Below, piece by piece: positions 48,384 to 60,359 of a DNA stretch of 64,000 bases. A model generated the notes under the pieces. It had not been told where the DNA came from. It did not search any database and was given only the letters and a program-made list of their open reading frames with translations. The stretch is from NCBI GenBank assembly GCA_026413225.1, contig CM048552.1, positions 50,545,001 through 50,609,000 on the forward strand, read 5' to 3'. The position numbers were made by a program, and so were the translations under genes. Source of the stretch: Otis tarda. Lineage: Eukaryota; Chordata; Aves; Otidiformes; Otididae. Every line of letters begins with the position of its first letter. Positions within the stretch are counted from its first letter, which is position 1.

Positions 48384-48511
48384 TTTACTGAATTTTCTAG
48401 CCGTTACTTACATATGCCATGGGACAAATTTGCTACAGACCGTTGGAGACATCCTCGGTGAGTTATACAGACCACACAGCTTTACAAGTGACTGGCTTGT
48501 CAGTATTATTT
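48384..48511 (+). repeat. 128-bp direct repeat, copy A
   Basis: By hand alignment this aligns without gaps to 49785-49912 (14 mismatches in 128, about 89% identity, nearly all transitions). The best conserved part is AGTTATxCAGACCACACAGC. It is not recognised as a known family. The copies are 1,401 bp apart in the same orientation in VEZT intron 1. Confidence 0.9.
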
Positions 48512-49784
48512 CCAGCACACAGTTTGGACAAGCAGCGTAATAAAAAAATGCTCTGGCTGTAAGTGTAATGCCTGTCTCTTGTATCCAGGTGGTCTCAGAA
48601 AGTGACTTAGAAGAAGGAGAAACTTAGAAGAAACTTCAGAAATAAATATAGCATATTGCTGAAAAACCCTGTCTTGGTAACTTCACTTCCTTTAGCGGAT
48701 ATTTCCCATCAGTAACTGGTAGTATGATGGTAACATAACAATAAACTGAATTATCTTTTTTTTTTTCTTCTCTACTTTGAAAATTATTGATTACCATGTA
48801 ATTCTACCAGAGACAACTAAAAATAAATAAATGAACCTGTCTGTCAAACATGAGTAATACTGATTATTCTGGTTATTACCTAAGTTGAGAGTGGTTGAAA
48901 GTAAAGATTCAAAAATAAATGGAAATAGATTCCTCAAGAATTATATGATACTGTATTAGTAGAAAGATGAGATTTTAAATTTCCTTTTCATGTCATCCAC
49001 TGAAATAAACTTGCTGTTCTTTTAGCTCACATTCTGACATAAAAGCCTTCTCTCAAGTCTAAATTATGTATTGTTTTTTTTTTTTTAAATTACAGCCTAT
49101 TACAGCTTGCAAGGATAAACTTTCTGATATATCCTGAATTTCTTAAACTAAAAGTGTATTATCTATAATATATGCAGAAATGTAAGATCAGTTGCTCTTT
49201 TTTTAAAAAAAAAACATTGCACTGTTGAAAAAAAAGGAATGCATGGAATTTGGGCAAAGAAAATAAGGAGGAAGAAAGACAGATCACTCCTATTTTCCCC
49301 ATCCAAGAAGTAGATTTTTTTTAACGTTATCATGAGATGTGCAGGTGAAAACAGCTGAGCCTGACAATGCTGATGAATGTCAGCATGAATTGAGACTAAG
49401 GAACTTTTCTCACAGTTAGAAGTGCACGTGCAAGAATATGTGCATATTTGTGCTCTTTTTTATGAGGAAGAAGGCATTCAGGAGTGAGAGGTTTGGGTGA
49501 GGATGTAAGCTAGAAATTGACAGTTATAATTTGTGGGACATCAGACACATTATGAGATTTAATTATTGTTTTTAAAGCTTTGTGAAGATGCTTTGTAAGC
49601 ATTAAGCATAATACTTCTGTGTCTTGTATTGAAACAAACAGTATATAGAACAGGATATTTTAGTGGTATAATATTTCAATTCTGTGATTGCATAATTAAG
49701 ACTTTTCTGATTCTTTGATAATATTGGAACTTTTCTGTGAATGTTCCCATACATAAAATCTCCCCTTCAACTTTTTAAAATTAT

Positions 49785-49912
49785 TTTACTGGATTTTCTA
49801 GCTATTACTTACATATGTCATGGAAGAAATTTGCTATAAACTGCTGGAGACATCCTCAGTGAGTTATGCAGACCACACAGCTTTACAAGTGACAGGCTTG
49901 TCAGTATCATTT
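49785..49912 (+). repeat. 128-bp direct repeat, copy B
   Basis: This is the partner of copy A at 48384-48511. Sequence on both sides does not continue the match, so this is either a dispersed short repeat with two local copies or an old local duplication. Confidence 0.9.
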
Positions 49913-50833
49913 AAGGTTAGGCTGTATGTAGGACATGAAATATAATAAATAAATAAATAGTGCGTGTTCTTGTGTTAGCATAGGCTAATGCCATCGCTGA
50001 TATTTCTAATAGAAGAAGAGTATAATCTTAAAATTTTCTAAGCAAAATGTAAAGCTGAGTGTGCTACACAAGAGATCTCACTCTTAATGGAAGAATTTTA
50101 TGGTCAGTTCATTAAGGTTCTTAATAATCTAATTTCACAAGGCCCTCAACTCACTTATTCAGTGCTTTCTTTACCCACATCTTACATGCTACTAATGGAT
50201 TCATAATGGTGGTTTTACTTGCAGTGTAAGGGATTTTAGTCACAGCATAGTTCTTGGTCATTTAAGTTAATAAAAAATGAGGTTTTCCAATGTGCACTTA
50301 AATTCCACTAATAATCTTTTTGAAAGGAATGAGAAAGAGAAATCACATGGAGTGAGAGAAATGTTTTAGACAGGATTGCTGTAGCCTGAGTACTTTCTGA
50401 GAAGCTGAAAGAGGAGAACCCTTATTTACTTGAAGGAATATGTGATAAACATTTAAGTTAAAATTTTAATCAATTATATTTGCTAACTCAGTAATCAGAA
50501 ATCTGATCTCCAGTTCTGAGCAGTGATAAAAAATTGCAAGCCTACCCATAATGAGACCTTGCAAAAGCCTTGGAAAAGTTAATCAGAAGGAATTTGTGCA
50601 AAAACCTACTAAGGTGCTTGTATTGTACCCTTATTATGAGATCTAGTAGAATTATTTATCCTAGCTAGGGGCTAAAGTTTCATTAACATTTGAAGAGACG
50701 GCGTATTTTTTACTATGTCTGTAGAGTAGAAAATATACTGATTACAGTTAGGTGGAAGGTTTTGATGTTGCCAGATACCCAGTAAGAGGGAAGAATTGGG
50801 CATTCTTACATCTGTGCAGTATTTCAGTGGACA

Positions 50834-50885
50834 GTCTCTCTCTCTCCCTGCTGCCCCCCCCTCCCCGCCCCCCCGCTTCCTTCAT
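50834..50885. repeat. Pyrimidine (CT/C) tract
   Basis: A CT-repeat is followed by C runs (CCCCCCC, CCCC, CCCCCCC) in VEZT intron 1, the reverse complement of a G-rich quadruplex-capable sequence. Confidence 0.88.
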
Positions 50886-52478
50886 CCATTGTGGTGAGGA
50901 AAGGGGACCAATCTAAACAGCATTAGACCAATTTTCTTGATCAGCTTTTAGAAAATTATCTCATCATAGACCCCAAAGCAAGGTGCACCCTGAGATACTA
51001 GTAGAAAAACTCCTTGGTATATTTGGGTTATTTTGCTGGCTGTAGGTGAATGTCAATAAGCTACAAGAATAGTAATGTATTAAATGATGGCTGGCCTTGC
51101 TTATGACAAGTATGATGAACAAGGTGATTAAGATATGGACAAGTATGGTCAAGATGATGGACAGATGTGCCAAGAGCCTAGATACTGTTTCCTTGGAGTC
51201 CTGCCTGGCATGAGCATCAAAACTGATTTTTGAATAAAACATCCTCTGTTCACCCACTGCTTCATCTACATGGGGAAAATTCTGGTTGGTTCTGACTGAA
51301 ACCTCCATGCTACCCTAAAGCCTCTAATGTGGATGTGTTCAGGTTCTTCCAGATACGCTGGCAGCGTGCAGCCCGGCTCTCTATGAAAACCATTTTAAGA
51401 AGACAATGTTATACGTATCCACTCATATTCCAAGTTTTGTCCTGAAGTTATTAAGCAAATTTAACAGTGTTTTGAAGAAGAGAAATATTCTAGTCTGTTT
51501 TCTTTTCCATTTTAATTAAGTATTTCTGGTAAAGTTCTTTCTTCAAGAGAAACATGCCTTCTTTCCAGCCAGTCCAGAACAGCACATTGTTTAATTAGAA
51601 TTGGATGCATTTGAAAAACTACTCAGCCATGGAGGAAGGGTACTTGGAAAAAAGATAGATTGAGTTGTCACACTGGAAAAATTCCCACAAGGAAATGAGT
51701 CATTAACCTATCTGAGTGTTTTGCACAGTTGTCGTTATTGCAGGTGAGGTGGATTGTCTATACCTGTGAGTTGGTACAAATGTTTGAGTTTCAGGTAATG
51801 ACTGGACACTGAATCTGTTGTGAGTAACTCAAGCAGAGCATGCAAAACTATGAATTTGCATGCTTTAAATAAGTAAGAGTGATCAAAATAGCACTTTGGT
51901 GATGGGATTAAAAAGAATTCCTAGAGCTAACAAGTTAATTTGTTCAGCTAGTATGAATGATCGCTTCCAAGTTTTATTGTATGGCAAGCAGTCATTTGAG
52001 ATTTGGCCATGTTAGCAGGTGGTCATAGACAGGCCGCCTTCACAACTTGCACCAGCACGTTAATGATAATTAATGTAGCAATTTGTAGTAGATGTTCTGT
52101 TGGTGGTTGTTTCTGCAGACCTCCACAACTGGACATTATTTACTGTAAAGTTTTTACTTTTTATTTACAGTGTTTTTGTTATCTCACTGATAGTATGTTA
52201 TAATTCTTAAAATGATTTGTGTTCTTCCTATGCCGTTTGCTAGTGTTCACATATTGCTGTGGGATGTTGGTAAAATTTTTCAGAGGTCAAGATGAATCTC
52301 TAACTAACTAGGCTATTTAAGATTGATTGCTGAGAGGTTTTCTTAAAAAAAAGAAGTCACTTTACGTGTCCTGAGTAGAACTGAAGTTAGCATAAATATC
52401 CTTTCCATCAAATCTACCCTAGTTACTGCCGTATATGTGAATGTAAACAGAAAAGTAAGAGTTAAGTAAATCTAGGTA

Positions 52479-52560
52479 ACATTGCCAGGTCATGTCCAGC
52501 TTTTTATCCACCACTATCCCGAAGTCCTCTGCAGGGCTGCTCTCAATCATTGCTGGTTGT
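52479..52560 (-). mobile_element. CR1 LINE ORF2 fragment, antisense
   Basis: The minus-strand frame reads ESSPAEDFGIVVDKKLDMTWQ, a clear match to the SSPAEKDLGVLVDEKLDMSQQ block of CR1 ORF2. Only about 80 bp are recognisable. It ends less than 100 bp before the VEZT exon 2 acceptor. Confidence 0.82.
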
Positions 52561-52653
52561 GCGATTGCTGTATTCACAGTTGTGTTTTGTAGAAAATAGG
52601 GAATGATTTTTAACATTTTTTTTTCTCATTTTTCTTTTTTAACTCTCTTTCAG

Positions 52654-52788
52654 AATTCCCCACTCTACCAATATCTGCAGGATTTGGGACACACAGATTT
52701 TGAAGTATGTTCATCTGTGTCACGCAAGGCAGAGCAATGTGCAGCAGTGGAAAGCCAAAAAGAGCGGACTGTGCGTGCCACCCAGAAA
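52654..52788 (+). CDS. VEZT: VEZT coding exon 2
   Basis: This 135-nt exon (45 codons, residues 13-57) has a strong polypyrimidine tract and TTTCAG acceptor and an AAA/GTGAGC donor, both phase 0. It reads NSPLYQYLQDLGHTDFEVCS, then a divergent hydrophilic stretch to RATQK. The NSPLYQYLQDLGHTDFE block is nearly invariant in vertebrate vezatins, while the following linker differs from human, as expected for this variable stretch. In-frame splicing skips of this exon would be possible because it is a multiple of three. Confidence 0.97.
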
Positions 52789-55700
52789 GTGAGCACTCTC
52801 TTGTTCCTGAGTATTTGTCTTCTTGAAAGAGAACCGCATTACTTCACAAATAGCCAAAATCAGAGGGGATAAAGATAAATCCCTTACTGTATTTAAAAAA
52901 AAAAAAAGGAAAAAACAAACCCAACCAGTTGTCATATCTTGTCTGCAAACGTATTTGAAATTTGTGGTTTACCAGCATAGTTTTTAGTGTTTCTTTGCAC
53001 TTATGTAAGCTAGGGAAGCAAGAGACTTTGATAGTGAATTTTTTGAGTGTTGCAAATTATCTTATTTACTGGATATTATTATGTTAGCTTAGCATGACAT
53101 TCTGGGAACAAAACTTTTAATTTTCTCGAACAGAATATTTATAGTTCCCAGCCCTTCTCAGTCATTCAGTTGCTAAGTATCACTTACTCTGTGACCAAAC
53201 GCATTAAGAAAGAGGATTTCTGGGAAGTGTAAATACAATTACCAATTTGAATGAGATGGTAGAACTGTGCTTAGGTTATGGCAATTTTGTAACAGTAACA
53301 GCTGACAGGGATCATCAACTTTCATCTCTGAGCTGATTAGCTCAGAATTCTTATTTCTCTATCATTTTAAGTAAAGACCTCTGGATTTTTTTTAAACATT
53401 TTAGTATTAAAACTATGCTTGAGAATTTGGCCATTTAACACCTAGTATGGCCTACACATTTTTTGTTTTCCTTATTAAAAATAAATGGTATTTTACTGTT
53501 ATTGGAACAAATGAGGAGCTGTAATGTGGGTGAGGAAATTCCTCTTTTGAGGCAGCTAATATAGGAATCCCTTTGCAATGATTATATTGAAAATTCAGTA
53601 GTCAACCTCTCTTCTCCTTAGCACCTAGATGGAGCATGCAAGGAGCATTATTTTCTGCCTACCTTTTTCACTTTCACAGTGTAGAGTTCAGTTTTCAGGT
53701 GACATGCTCCAGCTATGTGCTAAGCCAGGAGGAAAAAGAGGCCTCCATGGAGACTTCTCTGTCCTGGCCACTGCAGGCTGAGGTGGGCGGTGCCTCACAG
53801 GTAAGAACCCAAACCAAGCATTCATGGGTTGATGCGTTGCCTCTGAAGAATTACCATTTCTTTCTCCTCTCTCCCTACCATAGCTTCCATCTTTGTGCAC
53901 CTTAGGTCATCTGGTTCTTACCCACTGTGGCTTTTAACCTTCCACTTGGAGCTCTGTCTTCCTGTTGTTCATTCCTGTTTTATACCTCTTCAGCTATCTT
54001 CAAATCAGAAGTTCACAGCCCCTTTCATCTCATTTGTAAGCTCTGCTGCTTCCCTGCCCCACAATGTCCCACCCTCCCAATTAGCTGGCAGTGAACTGGG
54101 GAGAGCATCCTATTTTTACCAAACACAGGCAGTGTGAGTGGCGCTGAAATCTCCAGAAGGTCTTCCTGCAGATTGTGGTGGATGGGAGATCAAATAGCAA
54201 ATGAGGAGAGCCGATGTTTATGATATTTTTCTTAGGATATTTTCTCATATAATGCCATCTTGACATCTATCTGCTACTCAATTCTCAAGATGGTTCAAGG
54301 AATTAGACAAGTAATAGCCACAGTTAGTTAGGCTTTATTTCAACAAAGTGTTTTCAGTTTTGTACGTATCCCTCTTGTTCCTCCTTTGTTTTAGGTCAGA
54401 AGTATTTTTGTCTTGTGAGATTTTTAATCTGTTCTGCTCTGTGTGGGATCTTAGATGGGGTAGGATTTGGAAGGGTATGAATTGATGTGGATAGCATCAG
54501 TCAGGTTTTTTCAGATCTGGGGGAAAAGTGTGTGGTTTTTTAAATGTTTGCAATAGTATAGTGTACTTGCAAGGACTGACATGCACAGTCTTTGAAGTGG
54601 AAATTTAGAAGCTGCAGTGTGAAGCTTATTCATCTAGCAGTATTCAGAGAAGTGTTGATTGGTCGTATTTTCATATAGTGATATTCATTTCAACCAGTGT
54701 CTGTACAGACCACGTAAACTTCCTCACACGCTCATTAGTCTGTTTGAAAAGACAGGATAATAAAACATGAAACATTTTGCTTTGGTCTTCAGTCCTCTTG
54801 GAGTCTTTCTTCATGGATAGATGGGTCAGAGTTTGTGTTTACCTGTTGGGCAGGTGCACCGCGCACTTTGCTTCACAGCACAGCCTCAGTCCCCAGTTTC
54901 TGAGACTTGTAGTCCTATGGAAGTGTTCCATGTCTCCCTTCTCTCGTGCCCCACTTTCTGATCGAAGATGACTATGTAGATAAGAGGCAGGGTGCATATC
55001 CGCTGAGCAGACCAGAAAGTACCACTGCGTGCCCAGCACATGGATTAGACAGAGCCTGTTAAAAAAAAAATACTGTAATAAGAATCCCTAAGTTTAATAC
55101 TGTTCAGCTATGTTCTTGTAGAGTTTACAGCTTTTCAAAAAGTTCAGCAATCATGTGGAAAAAAATTACAGAAGAGCTTCATACAGATCTTCAGTCTCAT
55201 GCTGAGGATTTGTGAGCCCCAGAAACAGATTAACGGAGTGGAGGAGGCGAAGTGATTCTTGCAGTTTCTCCAGGTTTCCTTGGCTGGTTTCTCTAATATA
55301 AGATTATTTTAAAGTTAATGAATAAATTTATTTCTAGTTACTGTTGATGTGGATAGCTATTGCATTTGTAATAATGATTGCTTCTATCAGTGGTCACAAG
55401 GCAAGGCTGAATTTAATTCAGTGTTTAATTCACAATTTTTTATAGTTAATTTAAGCTACCTTTAAAAGTATTCATGAAAATATTAGGTCCAGTACCCTTA
55501 CTTTTCAAAATTGTTAGCTGGCATTCACCATAACCCTCAAGAAACCACCTGAAAATATATTTACCCTTTAAAGCTATTGGCAGTTTTGTGGTACATTTAC
55601 ATTGAAGATACTTATTCTGGCTTAGTGCAGGAAGACTTTTAATTAAACTACTGTTAATTGAAAATTAGGATGACATACTTCATTAACTGATTATCTGTTC

Positions 55701-58700
55701 ATTACTATGCAGTAATGCATGGACTATTGCTTGTTAGCTGTGTTACTTTATTTTGCATAGTTACTTTTGTGGAAGTTGGTAAAGCAGTATGATGCTGTGT
55801 TCGTGTATATGATTTCCACCAAATTTAATACAAAAGTGCTGTGGGGTTAGGAATCTCAAAAGTATTAAGATATGCTGCTTTTAAAAGCCCCAAGTGTTCT
55901 GGTTCTTCCCCTCCCGTCCCCTCAGGCATTTTACAGTTAATTTTATTGTGTTGGGAGCAAGTCCTCCAGTATTGTGTCAAATGTAGAAGTAATTTGTCAT
56001 GGTTTGCCTTGCAACTTGAAGGGAGTGGGTGTGTGAAAAGTGAGCTGTCCACTTCTTACAAATACTAGGATGACATTCACGTTGTCTCATCTCTGTCTAG
56101 ACAAGGATATAAAGTGGAAGTAAGGAAGAAACCTGTGTGTAATTTCTAGTTATAAAATATAGGTTCTTCCTGCTGCTGTTCCAGTATCAGTTTGGGAATG
56201 TTAACAGTTTTCTTTTGTAATCTGATGTCAGAAAGTCTGTTTTTGTCATTTGATTTCTGTGTCCCATTTTGGTAGGGTGTCTCAAAAGGAAGGAGAATGA
56301 GGGAGGGGCAGCTGGCCGCACATTTAAAGAAGTAGACTGGATTTAGGAAGATCTGAGGCTTTGTTGCAACTTTTATATGACGTAAAGGCAAATGATTTAC
56401 GTTTCCATCCAATCGTTTCCTCATTTTTACATGAGACTATTATCACTTCCCTTCTCTCAGCCTTTGCTGGCCTAGTCTACTGAAATTATAAAATGTCTGG
56501 GAAATAAATGGTTTCTGAGTTCTGAAAATGTCCTCATATAAAATGATCTTAGTTGAGGCTTAGTGTAATGCAAAATATAATCACAGAGAGTAGATGATGT
56601 TCCATGCTGAGTAATGTCTACTATGTGTATATCATTTTCCCTATGTTCTGAAAAGCACGTTTACAAATGTTTTAAACACTTTATTAAAATAAAAATAGAA
56701 ATGCTGCAGTATTACTTTGTCTTTGAGTTGAAATAATTTACTCCTCTTGTATTCAGTCAAGTAGGGACCCTGTGCAGATACAATCTGGTGACATATAGGA
56801 AGATTTGGGCAAGGCAAAGATCTAGTTTGGTATCTTCAGAGACTGAAAAAACAAATTAGGAAAAAAAAAAAGAAGAGGTTCCTAGTGACTGATACAAAAG
56901 TTGCTGCCATGTCCTGCTATCCTGCTGGGCACAGCATATGGTTCAGGCTTAATGAAAGCTGAATTTGAAACACATCTTAAATGGTTCTCTGTGTGTGTGG
57001 TTTTGGTGCTTTGTTTTTTATTTTTAATCAGAACATGATCTTAATGAACACTGAGCTGAAAAGCTGTAAAGGTGCTTCAAGGTTGTGTTCTGAGGGCTGA
57101 TGAAATGCCAAGCTCCCATCTGAGGGAGTGTGGAGATGTGATTTAGCATGGTAATTATAGGTGCAGTGTTCCTGGCTGTACCAGTCTCTGGAGAAAGTTA
57201 CAGGTAAAGTTCTGGTCTCATGATCACTTGAGACTCAAAAGCACTGTTTGCAAGAACTCCTAGACCTCTTTTCTGGAATTAGATCCTATTTGGGTAATTC
57301 TGTTTGATCTCTAAGGAACGTGTTTCTTCCCATTTACATTTTTCCTTTCTTACTCATTTTCCTAGACTGCTATGCATATCTGAATGTTTAAATATATTAT
57401 CCTGTCACACCTTATCCCATCTTAGATGTGATAATATTTCATCTCTGGAACAGGGCTGGTGCTGCAGGCAGCTACTGAGGATTGTGTTGGGGCGAACCTG
57501 CAGTAGCTATGCAGGTGACCTGATGTGGAAAGGCAGAGGGACCAGACCTTTGCCTTTGTTGAGGGTTCCCACCCACTTAGTGCTAGCTCTGAGTAGCTGG
57601 AAGGTATTTAATATGTAGCATTATCTTCTTTCTGAAGTGCACAAATTGAAAAGTGCCAATGTGAATGAAAATATTGTACATACCTGCTAGTTTGCCATTT
57701 CAGGTTCGTTCTGTACAAAAAAGAAATAGTCCTTAGAATTTTATTTTAGATCCCAATGAATGTACCTAAAATGTGCATGTCCTATGCCATTTAAAAAAAA
57801 AGTGTTAGGAGTTATACATCTTTGTTATTCAGTTTACAGAGAGTTTGACAGAGTGGTGTTCTGAAGTTGTAAGAAGAATCCTCCAGAAGCATTGGCAACA
57901 TGACCTGACTTGTGTGTTGATGAAAGTTGTTTGACTTGTCCATAACACTCCCAATGGGAATGCAAACTGAGACACTATTCCAAGGATCTGAATAATTTAA
58001 TGTGTTACTGTACTCTACTGGGTCACAGCCCAAGACAGTGGGTTGTCTTGTTTTGTGTTTTCAAGCACTGACATGCCTGTTGAGTGTTTATACAAGCTCA
58101 GATTTTTATTTTTAAACTAAAACACAGAAAATAAACCAAAAGGTTACTTACATAGCACACTAAAGGGGGGGGTGGGGATTGGGGGTGCAGTTCAGTAATT
58201 CCACACTCTAGTTTACTCAGCTGGCAGAAATTTACAATTATCGTCATTGTAGGTTTAAACATTCATGATAAAAACCCAAAGACTTATGAAGGTGAAGCAG
58301 TTCAAAATGGTAGGCTCCAAGAGGCATACTTTTAAATAGTAAATGGACAATTCTTTCCATCCTCTGCTTTCAAAGTATGGAGAAAAGTACTTCTGAATGA
58401 AGTATCTATCTGTGACTCAATTGCAGAGGAAGGACCTTTGTTTATTTAATCTCAGTTTTCTACAAATTTTAATCAGAAAATTTTGTTTTATTTTGCACTC
58501 ATTTACAAGAAACTTGGAGGATAATCTAGTGCTGCAGTTTGTGACACTCTTCTTCTCTTCCAGCTTATGTCAGTGCCCTTGAGCAACATCAAAATACAAT
58601 CATCTGGATTTATTCCATAGTCTAAGAAGTGTGAATTGCTGGGATAGCTCCTCCTAATAAGCCACAATGATGCCTGTGTATCAGGAAGAGCTATCATGAT

Positions 58701-60269
58701 GAAACCCCTATTACTGGTTTGTCTCTCCGCTGACCTAAGAACACTTCCTTTTGTTGTAGGTCTACAGTTCCAACTGTACACAGAAAGATGAGGCGTATGT
58801 AAAGAAAAACTTGAGTTAGGTTACCTAAATGGACACCAAAACAAGTTATTTCAAAAAATGTTGAAAATGTTGAAGCATAAGGGCTTTAGGGTGACAATTT
58901 CTGATGTTGCGCAAAGCCATGCTGCCTTGGCTTGCTGCTTCAAGGCTGGATGAGGCTCTGAGCAACCTGATCTGGTTGAAGATGTCCCTGCTCCTTGCAG
59001 GGGGGTTGGACTAGATGACCTTTGAAGGTCCCTTCCAACCCTAACCATTCTATGATTCTGTGATTCAAACTTGTGTCACACTGCCTTTCAGAGGGCTGTC
59101 AGGCTGATCACAGAGCTAACCATGAAGCTCCGAGCTCCTGTTGCTTGGTTTCACTCTTCTTTTTCTCATCTTATATTTGGGGGGACGAGGAGGGAAGAAA
59201 AAAAAACAGAAAGGGAGAAAAAAAAGAAAATAACCAAGAGGGAGAAACAGAAGCAGCTGATTTAATACAGACACCCTTTATATATTAAGCTATTATAATC
59301 TGTTTTGGTTTTTTTTTATTTTGAAACAGTATGCCACAAAATGTAAGTGCTTCACAATTAATTTTTTTTGCATACATTTCATTTGATTGTATTACCTGTC
59401 AGCAGTCTGAAGATTAAGAGGTAGGGCCTCAGAATTCATGAAATATATGTAAGTAAATATTTTGAAAAATGCTTCCTGTCAGCTCAGTCTGAGGAAAGTA
59501 GATATACAGTGTGTGTCAAAAATTCTTTTTCTTTTTTTAATGGCTTCAGAGTGAAGCAAAATCATGCATCTATTATAATATTTATGCATCATATTTTAGG
59601 AAGATACATGAGTAAAATGTGTGATGACCGAGAGCGGAGTCTCTCTAATCAGTGGCGTTCAAAGTTGTTTTTACAGCTCAGATGATAGCGTGGATTTAGG
59701 TTGCATGGGAAGTACCTGGTAGCACATGCTGGTTGGGACAGGGAGTTTCTGGGACAGTTCCTCTTCTTACAGTCACTCTTCCCTGTCTCTGTTCATAACT
59801 TCTCCAGAGCCCTGTCCTCAAGCTGTGGTGGTCTACCAAGGAGAGGTTGTTCCTCTCCTAGTCTTTTACTTTTCTTCAGTTCCCCCCCGCCGACTTCACT
59901 GCTTTTTTTATCCTCAAGGAGGGAGAAAGTCTTTGATATTGATGCAGTAGCTGCCAACTTGAGATCAAACTAATTCTGGCTGCAGTTATTTTTAACAGTA
60001 CAACATAACAGTCCATTATGCTCCAAATAGGTGGGGTTACTGAAAGCTTTATTTCATGCTGTTGTGTACAGGCAAACTGACGGGAAGCAGATGTTCCCTT
60101 AGCGTACTCTGAAGTTAGGCCAGATACAGTAAGCGAAACTTCCTTATAGGTGCTTGGGTCTGAGTTAACAAGAAAAGCAAGTACAGAAATATATGTATTG
60201 TTTTATTTATTTATTTTTGGCTTTGTTTTTTTTTCTTTTTTTAATTGGAGTGATTTCTGTTCCCTTCAG
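52789..60269 (+). other. VEZT: VEZT intron 2 (7.5 kb)
   Basis: This phase-0 intron is mostly unremarkable AT-rich sequence. The only named element is a short sense CR1 tail (58940-59067), followed by a purine-rich A/G stretch (about 59190-59260). Short open frames show no protein family. Confidence 0.88.
58940..59067 (+). mobile_element. CR1 LINE tail fragment, sense
   Basis: About 128 bp match the CR1 3' end: the end of ORF2 (CAAGGCTGGATGAGGCTCTG), the GGGGGGTTGGACTAGATGAC segment and the ATTCTATGATTCTGTGATT tail. It is severely 5'-truncated. Confidence 0.92.
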
Positions 60270-60359
60270 CAAGGCATCCTGTCAAAACTAGTTGAGTTCT
60301 TTAGAAGTTGGTTTCCTTTTCCACAATATAAGAAAAACGATGACATACTTCACCGACTG
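60270..60359 (+). CDS. VEZT: VEZT coding exon 3
   Basis: This 90-nt exon (30 codons, residues 58-87) lies between a CCCTTCAG acceptor and a CTG/GTAAGT donor, both phase 0. It reads QGILSKLVEFFRSWFPFPQ, then YKKNDDILHRL, matching vezatin QGILLKVAETIKSW...KKDDLLHKL. The hydrophobic-aromatic middle is an amphipathic stretch ahead of the transmembrane region. Skipping would keep the frame. Confidence 0.95.

Larger units (their letters stand above)
35871..52653 (+). other. VEZT: VEZT intron 1 (16.8 kb)
   Basis: This phase-0 intron starts in the CpG island. It holds a solo LTR (36837-37375), facing CR1 elements (37782-38372 antisense, 38955-39928 sense), an ancient antisense LINE (about 40890-42230), another antisense CR1 (42281-42690), a two-copy 25-bp repeat (45545-45594), a GC-richer patch (46650-46930), a 24-bp tandem repeat (48335-48379), a 128-bp direct repeat (48384-48511 and 49785-49912), a pyrimidine tract (50834-50885) and an antisense CR1 piece just before exon 2. 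No other gene is supported. Confidence 0.88.

Noticed and set aside
59690-59973. 90-codon frame near 59701 as an extra VEZT exon
   Set aside because: It does not resemble vezatin, and exons 2 and 3 already join in frame and match the known protein without it.
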